A stretch of 64,000 bases of DNA, taken from the NCBI RefSeq assembly GCF_963422355.1, contig NC_085101.1:2068201-2132200 (forward strand). Reading direction: 5' to 3'. The position numbers were made by a program, and so were the translations under genes. Below the pieces are notes generated by a model. It was not told where the DNA came from. It saw nothing but the letters and a program-made list of their open reading frames with translations, and searched no databases. This DNA comes from Corticium candelabrum. Taxonomy: Eukaryota > Porifera > Homoscleromorpha > Homosclerophorida > Plakinidae. The stretch's first letter is position 1. The number at the start of each line of letters is the position of its first letter. Positions 31,119-42,480 of this stretch are shown here, in pieces.

Positions 31119-31580
31119 CTCTCGATATCTCTGGGGGTCTTCTATTGTCCCTTGTATGATATCTTCGATTTTCTGTCTCTGTTGACTTTTCAGTCGTTTC
31201 TTTGTCAGCATGTTATCAGTCTGTTCTGACTGCGTTTCTGTTAACTGAGGGTGGCTAGAAGTAGTTGGTACCCAATCTTCCCTAGTAGAGTCTGCTGATG
31301 AGATTGTCTTCTCAGCACTGACTTCGGAATAGTTTCCAGCTTGTGGTGGAATCATAGTCGCTGTACTATCATGAGTATTGGAAGCTTGCTCCTGATGTAC
31401 ATCCTGTGGAAAACTTCTGATATCACGATATAATATATGGTCTACATGAACATACCTAGCCTGACCAGTCACGTTTACAAGATAGTTGATCGGTCGCAGT
31501 TTCTGAACTACTGTTCCAGAGAGCCACCGTCCCCGACTATTTTGTCTTGGGTTCCATACTGCCACTGATTCTCCAGGTAA
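31113..31580 (-). pseudogene. Integrase C-terminus of element 2
   Basis: The frame starts at 31565 with MAVWNPRQNSRGRWLSGTVV, then GPRSYLV-type residues (RPINYLVNVTGQ) and VHVDHILYRDI. This is the SH3-like DNA-binding tail seen in gypsy Pol, where 'R-x-Y-x-V' and 'R-R-H-x-D-H-L' motifs sit. A polar, Ser/Thr-rich tail follows to the stop at 31113. Confidence 0.65.
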
Positions 31581-31766
31581 CTTCTTACTATTTCTGGATG
31601 TAGCTTTTGTTTGGCTCTCCTTTCTGTCTCGAATCCCTCCTCAGAATGTAGGTTTAACAAGGCTTAGTCTTGTTCGTAAGACTCTCTTCATTAGCAATTA
31701 GGCTGGCGTTTTTCTTGTTGAGGTATTTGGAATCGGCCAATACTGCAGCAGTATAGATATTTGATG

Positions 31767-32607
31767 TCAAATATTACGTCCTTTAGGTGGTGCCTCCATA
31801 GATCTCTTGAAGATTTGTACTGCTCGTTCTGCTTGTCCATTACTGGATGGGTGACACGGAGGGGTGAGTTTGTGTTTGACACCATTTCCTTTCATGAACT
31901 CCTGAAATTCTATTGACCTGAATTGTGGACTATTATCTGTCACCAATCGTTTTGGAATGCCGTGAAAAATCAAAATTCGCCTTATCACCTCTATTATCCT
32001 AATAGCCGTTGTACTAGTGCCCATTTCATGCACCTCCAACCATTTCGAATATGCGTCAAACATAATAGGATAATGTTGACCTTCCAGCTTCGCGAAATCT
32101 GCGTGAACTCTCTTCCAAGGTGCTGTAGGATACATCCATGGATGAGGAATACCAGCAGGCGCAAATTTCACATTTCTTGCAAAATTCTTCCAACGTCATG
32201 TCAAAATTCGGCCACCAGATATACGATCTTGCTGATGCCTTCATTCGATTTGAACCCAGGCGGTTTTCATGAAGATCTGCTAGAACACTTGACTGCAATT
32301 TTTGCGGTATTATCACACGTGTTCCCCACGGTAAACAGTTCTCTTCAACGCTAAGTTCACCTGACCGTTGTGAGTAGGGTTGTAACCTTGGATCCATGTG
32401 AATTTTCCTGTTCCATCCAGACAGTGTATACTGGTATGCCCGTCTGAAAATTGGATCTTCTTTAGTCTCTTGTGCTACTTCTGCTGCTGTTACAGGTAGA
32501 TTCTCACAGCAATCCACATTGTACAATTCCTGGTTAGGATCTATGACATTCACCTCCATTGGCAGTCGGGACAGAATATCTGCTTCCTTATTCCCCTCTC
32601 CAGCCAT
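31767..32607 (-). pseudogene. RNase H end, HHCC and integrase core of element 2
   Basis: The first frame (32607-32056) starts GNKEADILSRLPMEV and holds LADLHENRLGSNRMKA with SYIWWPNFD and CKKCEICA. The second HHCC histidine is Arg here (HENRLG). The next frame (32171-31767) reads WKRVHADFAKLEG, RLVTDNSPQFRSIEF and SSNGQAERAVQIF, giving the D, D and E of the integrase. The two frames overlap with a shift near 32130. Confidence 0.8.
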
Positions 32608-32715
32608 ATACTCCAGGTTGTACTCCTATGCACTTAAAATTTGTGCTTACCCCTGCAGCCTTGCTGCTTTTAACGCCGGGATACCCTGTTTGTGACCTGT
32701 CACTAGTGTAAATCT

Positions 32716-33480
32716 TCAACCAATGAGGAACTTGCGGAAATGACGAACGACGAAAATTACTGCCAGTTCTTCACGCTCTATTTGGGCGTAGCCCTTTTGT
32801 GCTGACGACAGTGCCCGTGAAGCAAATGCTACCGTTCTCTCCGATCCATCCTTAAACTCGTGACTCAAACTGGCTCCTATTCCATATGGAGATACGTCAC
32901 ATTTGAGCTTGATTGGTCGAGACAAATCATAGTGCGTAAGGAAACCAGACGGTAATAACTTGTTTTTTGCTGCATTGAATGAGACCCTGTGCTTCCTTGT
33001 CCATCTCCACTGTTTTCCTTTTTGAAGTAACTCAAACAATGCTTGTAGAGCATTTGACAGATTTGGTAACAACTGGCTGTCATAGTTCAGCAGCCCCAGA
33101 AACGCCGTCAACTCAGTCACATTTATTGGCTCATGTGCTTCCCTGATAGCCTTGACCTTGTCTTCTGTAAGTCACCACGCAATCTGATACTGCCCTCAGA
33201 TTTCCTCACCACTACTATCGGTGAAGCCTACTCGCTCTGTTCTACAGGTGTCAGTACTCCTCTGACTAAGCGATCCATTTCAGTATCCACTTTAGCTTGT
33301 AACGCAAATGGTACTTGTCTTGCCTTATGAAAGACTGTCCTTGCATTGGCACTCAAAGTAATTTTCGCTTGCACTCCTTGCAGCTTTCCCATTCCTTCCT
33401 TGAATAACTCAGGAACTCGTGTACGGAATCCAGGACATTCAAGCTAAATAAACATGCCCAGTCCAACTACAGTTGTGACA
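32716..33480 (-). pseudogene. Reverse transcriptase ends and RNase H of element 2, core deleted
   Basis: From the right, the minus strand reads VQAKITLSANARTVFHKARQ and SPIVVVRKSEGSIRLRGD, the start of a gypsy reverse transcriptase. It then jumps to EDKVKAIREAHEPINVTELT and AFLGLLNY, the thumb region. About 150 residues normally between these, including the YxDD box, are absent; the junction is near 33166-33172. RNase H follows (KCDVSPYGIGASLSHEF, then QIEREELAVIF). One in-frame stop lies in the first part. Confidence 0.75.
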
Positions 33481-33528
33481 ATCATTTCCTGCCAAGCATT
33501 GCTGGATTATTTGCAGCATTGACGACAA

Positions 33529-34662
33529 CTACTCTACCCTTATTTGTTGATCTCTGTTACGTACTGGTACTACAGCTTCTCCGCGTACAGACAATGTCTG
33601 TCTACAATATGACTGTAATTTCACGTTGCTGCTCTGGAGTTTTACATGAGATAGTTGTTTCTCATAGGTCTTCTTGGGAATCACGGTAACAGTTGCACTC
33701 GTGTCAACAATCAGCTCTAATTCTCGTCCAGCTGCAGTAATATTGACTTGAATTGCGTCCTGACTTCCCAGACTATAAAGTGAACATACTTCCTTTTCTT
33801 CCACTTGTAACGTGGCTTGCTTCTGGTACTTTGTATTCTCGGTACCCGTTGCTCCGCTGTTTTTCTCGAAATCGCCTTGCTTCTTACTTCGACAGGCATT
33901 TGCAATTTTTCCCTTCTTGTGACATAAATAGCACTCTATGGATTTCATCTGACACTTATCATTGACGTTCCCCTTGCCATTGCATCTGTAGCATACTTTC
34001 ACATCAGACTGTGTTGTCTTTGAGCTCGCACTGCTACTACTTTGCATGCTAAATGCCGTCTCGTGGTCTGTTGTTGATCCATGTCTGCGCGTGTCTCCTC
34101 GCAAAGCTATCGTTTCTTGTCTGGCAGATTCAAAAGCTTATGCGATTCGTACTGCTCCAGCGATTGTTAAGTCAGTTTCCACCAGACTTTTTTGCTGTAG
34201 GGCTTCTACTCGTAATCCACATACAAATTGGTTCCTCAACGATACTGACAACATGTCTCCGAACTCACAGTGTTTAGCTAGACGACGCAATTCTGACAAG
34301 AACATTGTAACAGTCTCACCTTCTTTCTGTTGTCTCTTGTAGTAACGGAATCGCTCGGCTGTAACAAACTTCTTTGGCTCCTAATAATTTCTCAGTTGCT
34401 GAATGATGTCATCAAGCTCCAAATCTTGCGGTTGGCAAGGTCGTACCAAGGTTCGTAACAAACTGTAGTTCGATGCACCCACAGACGTAAAAAAGATTGC
34501 CTTCCTACGAGCTACGTGCTTGTCTTCTATGGGTATTGCGTTTGCTAGGCAGTAATGCTCGAACCTTTCCTTGTATTCGTCGATGCTTTCTGCTCCTTCT
34601 CGGAACTCGCCCAACAACCCATGTTTTAAATTCGCGGATGCACTCGCCATCCTCGTCGCCAC
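33529..34662 (-). pseudogene. Gag and protease of element 2
   Basis: The gag frame opens right after the LTR (34662-34381) with MASASANLKHGLLGEFREG as its likely start and FEHYCLANAIPIEDK in the capsid. A second frame (34104-33529) has knuckle-like CYRCNGKGNVNDKC and CYLCHKKGKIANAC. Both lack the histidine of CCHC (Asn and Lys instead). Then comes protease LIVDTSATVTVIPKKTY, with D-T-S in place of D-T-G. A stop and frameshift separate the two near 34120-34380. Confidence 0.75.
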
Positions 34663-34664
34663 AG
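34650..34664 (-). other. Candidate primer-binding site of element 2
   Basis: The minus strand reads TGGCGACGAGGATGG immediately inside the 5' LTR; the TGG start pairs with a tRNA CCA end. I did not identify the tRNA. It overlaps the first codons of gag. Confidence 0.55.
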
Positions 34665-34665
34665 T

Positions 34666-34840
34666 TGTGTCGTTACCGACGATATATTGGTTCTATTGCA
34701 GCTCGCTTACAGTGTCTACGCAATACTACACCAGACTACACAATACTTGCTAACCACATGCAACAGTACTATATAGTGTCATATTCTATTAGTATGCTAA
34801 TGAGTACTAGGGGTAGTCCCAAGTCCATTACTCTACTACA
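34666..34840. repeat. LTR, right (5') copy of element 2
   Basis: Starts TGTGTCGTTACCGAC, ends CTCTACTACA; pairs with 30928-31102. Confidence 0.9.
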
Positions 34841-35517
34841 ATGAGCATGCGCTGCCCGTTTTCCAGCAGACTAAGCGTTTACACGATGTACTTGCCCCGA
34901 GCCAGCTTACACGTACCATAGAAACCGAGTCAGCAGGGGCTGGCTCGCTTAAAAGTTCTCTTATAAACGGGGTATAACACTACTCTAATTATGCTGGCAG
35001 AAGCCGATGTTTCTTAGTTTCCTGATAAATACGAGAGGTAATTTTAATGCTTGGTTTTGTAACAATTGAGTCAAGAGCTTAAAGTGGCGTAGCTGGGGCC
35101 TGGCAGGGGCAAGTGCCCACTCCCCGCTCAATTTGTCGATTTTCTAATTTTGATCCTATAGTTTGTAAATTGCAACAAATGTTTTCAAATTTTGTAATTG
35201 AAATACCAATTCAAGATTCCACAGTGCAGATTGCAACAACTTACTAGAAATGGTGAGCTTGTTTTGTAATGGAAACAACAGGAGCACTGCAGTGCTTATA
35301 TTAGAGAAGATATCCAGGACTTCATTGTATATAATCAAGATCCGGAACTTGAGATTATTAATTAGCGTAGTTTTGACTGAAGTGTCATATGTCACAGGGT
35401 TTTGTTTTTCGCTTTATGCTACTGAGAAGAGTATGACAACTTTGATGACATATGAGATTGTCAAATGGACAACTGCGGGACTTTTCTGAAGGAAATAGTA
35501 AAGAGGAGCGAAAGCTT

Positions 35518-36240
35518 TTATGTGTGACTTGTGTGAAGGATGGGAACACGTCACCTGTGTGTGAGAGTGTGACAGACCCATTGAAGCTTTGTATGTCGAC
35601 ATAAAATTTTTAGGAGTAAGGCAATCGTGTACGCATGTACGTTGTGTCGGAAAATATGTTTCATATCAAAGCGAATTCACGAGTTGAAATTGCGAAGTGA
35701 GCGAGACAGGAGCGTGGTCTGAGGGAAATTCAAGCCGAAAGTGACCAGTTTCAAGGAGATGTAATAGAATTAAAGAATCACTTTGTAGAAGCGAAGCGAC
35801 GCATTAGCGAAGTGCAGACACTGGAGAGGAGGAAAGAGAGTCTGTCTGCTGAATCATGCTTGCCGAGTGAGACACATGACACTGCGGCACACATGGATGC
35901 AGTTAAGGCAATGGAGTCGCAGCAGCGACCCACACCCACCAGGTGTCAAAGCACTTTCGCAGCTTGTAGAGAAATTTAGTGGTCGTAGTGGAGGAAATCA
36001 TTTCGATGTTTGGCTTCTAAATTTTATTGAAGCAACCGGAAATTGTCGATTGTCGGATGAGCAGAGTCCTAGGTAGTTTTCTTGGTTTCTATCTTGTTCT
36101 ACTAAGGCTACATGGCATCAAAACTTGAAGTCATCAGACAGACTATTGGGGATAGCATCAGAGAGATATACAGGGAATCATATGGTGTACACTCTGACCC
36201 ACGTACTGCTTAGCAGCAATGCCAAGAATTGCAATATTAG
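35518..36240 (+). pseudogene. Gag-like remnant with PHD-like finger and coiled coil
   Basis: From 35520 a frame reads MCDLCEGWEHVTCV, a stop, then ECDRPIEALYVDIK. The C-D-x-C ... W-E-H-x-x-C spacing is that of a PHD-type zinc finger. Further on come IHELKLRSERD and RRISEVQTLERRKESLSAES, a coiled coil, and then LVEKFSGRSGGNHFDVWLLN with FIEATGNCRLSDEQSPR, typical of a retrotransposon capsid start. Several stops (including 36074-36076) and frame changes mark it as dead. No LTRs were found for it. It ends shortly before the membrane-protein gene. Confidence 0.5.
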
Positions 36241-36410
36241 TAATGAAGAAAATATGAAAATATTTTGAACATGTCTAAAGCTAAATGTGTTTATCTAGAT
36301 TATAATTAGAGTGTAAAATTGTCTTGCTTGCAAACTATATTTTATATATAAATTTGATTGTATGTAAAAGACAATGAAAGAGTAAGCAATGTTTTTTCTA
36401 TTGTTCGTAG

Positions 36411-38927
36411 TGCATTCACTATATTCGATCTGTGCAACGAAAAAGTGTGTCAGGGAAGTTGTCAATGTCCACTGACGATACCCAATCCTAAGAATGTTGA
36501 TGGAAATCCAATGACAGTATTAATTTCGAGCAGCGGAAACATCGATAATAAGTTTGTTCAAAATCTAGAACATGCTTTACGACATTTCAAAAGTCCAAAC
36601 CGTTGTCAACCAACAGTTACCCTTTTATTGACGTCCAGTCTATGAACGATTTAGAGGTACAACAGGTAGTCAAAGCTGCTAATAATGGAGTCTTGGATTA
36701 TGAATTTGGTATCTACGGACAAGCTATTGCAGATACACAAGAAGAATGGGAAAACGTCATTAACAGTAGTCGTCATCGACTTATCAATGCTCTGACTCAT
36801 TCTAGATTTCATTCACAAGAAATTGTGGCTTTTCGCGCTAAGGATTTCAAGTGGACGGACAATATGTACGCTGCCATGGACAATGTAAACATGACGATAG
36901 ATTTGTCTTATGTGACAGCGCAACCGCTTTGGCCATTTACGTTAGAATTTAGTACCGTCCTTTGCCACGAGATATACAACGACATTCATCTACAGTCGTA
37001 CGGCATACCCAATTTGTGTCCTGGAAGATTCAACAATTTGTGGGTTATTCCCAATAACATTCTCTTTTCAAAGAATAACGGTGATGTATTCAATTGCACT
37101 TGGTTGGGCGATTGCGTCCTTTTAGCATTGTCTAACAAGCAAAACCTATCAGACTTGATTTCAATGAACTTTCGCTTTCGGAACGCCAGCAAGTCGAGAC
37201 TATACACCTATTGGCAAAGTAAAGAACCATTTATTCTCAATCTGGAAGATAACTTTTTCCAGAAGGTGTCAGGGTCTGACATGACTCAAATGCTGCATGA
37301 AGCTCTGCATGCAGCGTTTGCGTGGTCCGAGCTAACAGATAACAACCACGTAAGCGACGGTTTCCTTATTGGTGTTTCCCAGCTTGTTGAATGGATGACT
37401 AACGATCAACCAACGTACGAAATTATTGCAACTGGATTCTACACTGGGGAAAATTTTGACTGCAAAAATGGCTTTTCTGTTGTGGAAAAGTTACCCCTTA
37501 TCCTGTCTTGTGTTGTCTTTATGATTGACATTCTATGTTTTTTCTGTGCGATTTTAGCGTTTTCCTGTAAGAAAACGTTTCACTGCTCTTGCATGATATG
37601 GCATTCACATGTCACAACATCGATGCCTTCTCTCGGTTACTTCTTGACTGGTTTGAGAGCTGAGGAATATGTTGGCAAAAGTATTTGCAATACCAGTGAA
37701 AGTAAAACAATAAAATATTATTTATCCTTAATTTGCATAGTCATATCAAGATTATTGTTTGCGAGTCTGTTGTTTTACGGTCCTATTACACTGCTGATAA
37801 ACATTGGACATGACAGTGACGAAAAGAATACAAAACAGGGGCTTGCGTTCCGGAACGTACTAATTGCATACCTATGTACAATGGGCTGCTACTTTTTCGT
37901 CTCCTTGTATACCAGTGTGCGCAATAGCCAGGGTTTAGCCGCCTTGGCAAACGTCATGGGGAGCGCTAATCTTGAGAATTGCACAAATCATACGTTCCAC
38001 TATTATACACCATGGAGTACTATTGTCAATATGGGAGTAGTGATAGTAACATTTCTTGCTCAAAGTGTCCTTATTTGTATGAGCATCAACAAAGTTGAAA
38101 GAAGTGTAGGATGGTATTCCGATTTCAATCCTGACACAAGTCTGATGTTATCGTCTTTACTTGCTTACTCTTATCTCATGGCGCACATGTCATTACTTCA
38201 TGCATACAGCTATGACCAATGGGCTAATCTATACTTGATGATTTTTTATAAACACAAAGAAGAACGTGAAAAACAAGCAGGTAAAGAGGCAGAAAGAGGA
38301 AAGGACAAAGGAAATGAAAAGCCAACCAACTCGCAAACTGATGGACAATGTGAAACAGCACCTTTACTCGACGAAGATAAAAGGAAACGTCAACAAATCG
38401 TAGGAAGTGTGGAACTAAAAGAAATGGGGACTTCTGAGGATGCAGAGAAAGACACGGTTAGAGTTAACAAGAAAACGGCAACAAGAGATGTAAAATTGTT
38501 AATTTCCGAGTACAAAAAGTATTATTTAAAATGGCGCTCTGTATTGATACTTGTTGTAGTCCAACTAGCAGCCGGCTATTTTTTATTGCTATACTTTTTG
38601 GAATATTGGAAAATAACTGTACCTTTTCTGACGACTTCTGGAATAATGCTGAGAGTTTCTGCGGGCGCCTCTATTGCATTAATGTCAATTATACCGTTCT
38701 GCACAACGTGGAATACCTCTAGAAAGATAAACGAAGGCTCTCAAAACGAAGAAGACAAGGAAATACCAACACCAAGTGGAAGCACGGAGACTAAAGCAAA
38801 CGAATCCAGTGATGCTTATGACGACAAGTATCGCCTCGAGAGTCCCATGTCCTACTTGAGCAAGTGCCAGTTTCTACTGTATCAAGTTCCAAATATAATC
38901 ATTGTCGTTGTTGCTTACTTTACCTAA
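36411..38927 (+). CDS. Polytopic membrane protein with ectodomain carrying an HExxH motif
   Basis: The main frame is open for 774 codons (36603-38927) with no intron. A conservative start is ATG at 36642 (MNDLEVQQ). An upstream frame entered by a good acceptor (TTCTATTGTTCGTAG|, exon from 36411) reads VCQGSCQCPLTIPNP and FVQNLEHALRHFKSPN and stops at 36645. It seems to belong to the same protein in another frame, so a frameshift or missed intron lies near 36600. The first 290 residues are hydrophilic with several N-x-S/T sites, cysteines and MLHEALHAAFAW, an H-E-x-x-H sequence as in zinc metalloproteases. About eight hydrophobic segments follow (from LPLILSCVVFMIDILCFF to a last one at the C-terminus), with a long Lys/Glu-rich cytoplasmic loop after the fifth. 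I do not recognise the family. It is the best intact gene here. Confidence 0.7.
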
Positions 38928-40762
38928 CTGCTCTTTTTCACAATGACGCGTTTGCAATCGTACACGTAGCGTAATCAGCAGCAGTATTGCTGTCGTTGTT
39001 AGATTTCGGCAGCATACTATTTTTGTTTTTGGCATTTTATGAATTTGCTAGTCCTGTTTGCTTTGTTTGCTGAAAGTAAGGGTATAGCTGTATCGTAAAA
39101 TATATTGTTGATGTCGATAGAATTTGCATTATGGCACTTGATGAAATACAGTATCAACATACAGATAATGATTTTATATAACGCTTTGTATATGCATGCA
39201 TCAATGCTATAATTGATTACTGGGCAACAAGCATACCGTTTAGGAGTCATTAGTAATTTGCCTTTGTTTTACGTACTACAATTTATGCAATTTCTACGTT
39301 GCGAGTAAAAATAATATATTGTTATTGTCAATTTATTATTGCATTTGCCAGAGAACGTCTATAGCTAAAAGGTAGAGAAGAAAGTTCTTGATCATCAAAA
39401 ACCGTGTTTCTATTGTTCTTTCAACTTTCTTTCATATTTACTAATTTTTTACTTTCGGCATTAGGATAATTTTATTTTAATTTGCAACTTTGCAAAATGT
39501 CGGGAAATAACTGCAAGCAGGTTCATCGGGTACTTGACTCGTGCATTGACTTGACTGAGTAGAAGTACTAAATCGAAACGTTTGTCAAGCCTCGATCCAG
39601 TAGTTGTAAATGGCCAGTGTGTTCTTCAAAACTGTCAAGTGAGAAACCCGACAAACTTGAGTGTCAATTACATTGACAGATCCATTTAAAGATGATAATT
39701 AAGTAATTAATAAAGTAAGGCTTCTCGATGTTCACAGGATACAACTCATCCTTCTGGTACATATAAAGCGCAATGATTTATCAGTGGCGAATCCAGGCGG
39801 GAACGCGCGGCCCATTTGGCAGTCATTTCTTTTTCGCTATAGTGTGCTGTACTTGTGTAGTACGTAACGCAAGCTACAGAGGCATGCGATTTTCGTAAGT
39901 GTACCGAATCTGTTCTGTTTCTTAACTTAACCCGCTTGAAGATAAGTAAAGGTTTTAGAAAATTATGATTTATTAGGAGGCTTTGGTAGTGCCGCAATGT
40001 GTATATGTCCCATTACTTAATAACCATCTGAAACGCCCACGTCACTGAAGGATATGGTTCCATTGTTTGCCATATGCCCTCCTTCATTCCCAGATCTGCG
40101 AATTGACTAGGCATGATAAGTAATTATAATTAGTGAGCGTACTGCCAGTGCAAAACAAATTTCATCACACACTTATATAGAAAATATTTGACCTAAGTGT
40201 GTACTCATTTGCATTAAAGAGATATCAGAATTTTATCTGATTTAGACGATATCTATAGTATAGAGTGGAAAATATACTGTATCACGATTACGTCACTTAC
40301 CAAACCATTCATAATTTAGCAATGTTTCGTAGTTACTTCAACCTAAGAAAGCTGTCCAAGCTAAATGATATATTCATGTATTTATATGACTATCAACAGT
40401 GACTGACCAATAGTTTGGTTCCGGTAGTCGGCACACGTGCTGCTGCAGGTATAGTATTGATTCAAGATAATTCATAGCCAACTAGCAGAGGCATACAAAA
40501 GGATTGGGGACCTAAACTCTATGCGAGGTAACTGCATTGTGACTGTCAAGCTTGTGTAAAGGTATCATCCGTCGACTGAGTGTCGCACATGCGCATTGCA
40601 ATTATTAATGTTTTAGTCAAGCAAATATCGTCGTAATAAAAGTCGTATGGTCGTACGGTCGTCGGCCAAGAGGACTACTATGTTCTTAGCCCAAATATAC
40701 AAACCTCGGGTAACTGCTGGCAGAGGCGTAACAAGTCATTAGGCATCCGAGGCATTTACATC
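38928..40762. other. Stretch without a supported gene
   Basis: AT-rich 3' flank of the membrane-protein gene. Isolated hAT-type end sequences occur (CAGTGGCGAATCCAGG at 39782; CAGAGGCGTAAC near 40726) without a matching partner. No other gene is seen. Confidence 0.4.
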
Positions 40763-41018
40763 TATGGAATGGGTGTGGCGTCGCAAAACTTTACTGCATA
40801 TATTTTGGTTACGAGCATGCATATAAGGAGAGATCAAAGATCTGACATTCTGCAAGTGGTTACAGAACAGAAGAATTCTTACCTCATAATGTTATTTTCA
40901 AATTGTAACCGCGTGCAGTATGCGTGAACTGTCTCGTACTTCTCTATCGTACGTTCATGTCAGGTGTTCAGCACTCGCATCCTACGTGACTCGAGAAACG
41001 TACAGCAGTGGGCCCTGC
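40763..41018. repeat. Dispersed repeat with TATA-like core, copy 2
   Basis: Pairs with 29821-30082; the same landmarks are in the same order, with small indels. Confidence 0.7.
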
Positions 41019-41117
41019 ATATAAGCTGTAAGTAATTACATACTTTGTTGTCCAATATTTCTGTTTGGTACTCCTTCTTTTTCTTATTACGAAAATAAAG
41101 TCTAACCTTTTTAATTT

Positions 41118-41275
41118 GACTACCAATACAGTGTACATGTTAGTTCTAGTACAGGCATTATATGATTTGACCTTAAACAAATTGCAATACAAACTCTCTC
41201 AACTCTTTCCTACATAGAAAAGTGTGCTCTATAACATACTAAAAGCCTTAGTGAATTCTTTGAGGGGAAGTGAGC
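41118..41275. repeat. Dispersed repeat, related to 44880-44950 and 46620-46770
   Basis: TACCAATACAGTGTACAT recurs at 44881. CTAGTACAGGCATT, AATTGCAATACAAACT and CTCTATAACATACT recur in order at 46620-46720. All three are in the same orientation. It precedes the 5' end copy of the PIN/CXC gene here and follows that gene's 3' end at 46.6 kb. Confidence 0.6.
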
Positions 41276-41329
41276 CTATCATCTTTGGTAGCATTCAAAT
41301 CACGTGACCTCCAAAACTCTCTCTATCTC

Positions 41330-41834
41330 TAACTTACAGTTCTTCTGAAACACGGATATCGCATTGGATACTGTAGGAACACTATAGTGAAGAACAAAAA
41401 CCTCACTGGAGACTGGTTCAAGGCTTCTCCGTCGACGATTAGACTAGACAGTGATCAAAAACGCCGTCGTTTCTGGATTATCGTTGTGTTCTCACGTAGA
41501 AACCACTCTGGAAAGGTTACGATTATCTCTCTAAAACAGTCTACCCCTTCGAATTCTTCGTTACTCACTCCTTCAGACCATGATCGAAATCACGGCTAGC
41601 AGCCAGCGTCAAAGTTCCCGTATACGCAGGAAATTTGGATTTGTCAACGTGGCAATGGACGCGTTAGAGGCGTCTGAAGATTGTATCATCTGCAAACAGT
41701 CTTTAGCAGGGACATCACCAACTGCTACTCTGGGAGAAAAGAGAAGGTCAAGTATCAACAAGGCAAGTGATCCCAGGAATGACACTATTCACTCTATAGC
41801 TGGGCAACAACTAATTAAGTATGATACAAGATAA
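41330..41834 (+). pseudogene. Inverted partial copy of the 5' end of the PIN/CXC gene
   Basis: This matches the reverse complement of 49570-50050 closely over roughly 475 bp, from a shared acceptor-like AACTTRCAG|TTCTTCTGAAAC through a leader to an ATG at 41580 and 75 codons. The frame reads MIEITASSQRQSSRIRRKFG, EDCIICKQSLAGTSPTA and TIHSIAGQQ. It then diverges and stops at 41834. It encodes only the N-terminal portion with its C-I-I-C pair. No downstream part of the gene was found on this strand, so it is a truncated duplicate facing the main copy. Confidence 0.65.
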
Positions 41835-42098
41835 ACTAAATCATATGGGAATAAACTTGATCAAAGTATCTACTCAATCATGTTGTACTACAGTGGTGAC
41901 AGTACCTACCCAGCTAATGCATCTGCTGTACTCACCAACTGAACAAAGTACCCATCGGTAAATGTATGTACATTCATATTGCATCTAACACTTTCATTAC
42001 AACATGATTGAGTAAATGTTTTGATCACATTTATTCCTACATAATTTGGTAGATATTTTATCATACATAACAGTACATTTACAGACAAGCAAACAAAC

Positions 42099-42099
42099 G

Positions 42100-42143
<44 letters not shown>

Positions 42144-42148
42144 TACAG

Positions 42149-42197
<49 letters not shown>

Positions 42198-42255
42198 GAT
42201 AGAGACAGACAGACAGACAGACAGACAGACGGACAGACAGACAGACAGACGAACG

Positions 42256-42293
<38 letters not shown>
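42099..42293. repeat. (CAGA)n microsatellite
   Basis: About 195 bases of GACA/CAGA repeat with a few GGAC and GATA variants. Confidence 0.95.
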
Positions 42294-42480
42294 GATGGAG
42301 GAAGATGTTCTCAGCTCAACTTCAAGAGTGCTATGCCAAAGTAATAATGAGAAAAGTCTAAGCTCTCAAATGTGACATTGACTGTAGATTGCTCTATCCA
42401 GTTTTTCAGCCACTAAGTTGGCTCCGGATAGTCTGCATTGTTCTAATTTAAGTGTTATATGTTTGTTTGTTTTCTAAATG

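Larger units (their letters stand above)
30928..34840 (-). mobile_element. Ty3/gypsy LTR retrotransposon 2, with deleted reverse transcriptase core
   Basis: Two 175-bp direct repeats (30928-31102 and 34666-34840) differ at 12 positions by my count, about 93% identity. A purine-rich tract (GTGGAAGGGAG on the minus strand) abuts the left LTR, and TGGCGACGAGGATGG, a candidate primer-binding site, abuts the right one. Read leftward the order is gag, zinc knuckles, protease, reverse transcriptase ends, RNase H, HHCC and integrase. The central part of the reverse transcriptase is missing, so the copy is non-autonomous. It is younger than its neighbour judging by LTR similarity. Confidence 0.88.

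Noticed and set aside
30928..34840. 5-bp target-site duplication for gypsy element 2 (ATGAG on the right)
   Set aside because: The left flank (ends GAGTGT) does not match exactly.
42046..42375. Plus-strand frame of Thr-Asp-Arg-Gln repeats
   Set aside because: Translation of the CAGA microsatellite, not a gene.
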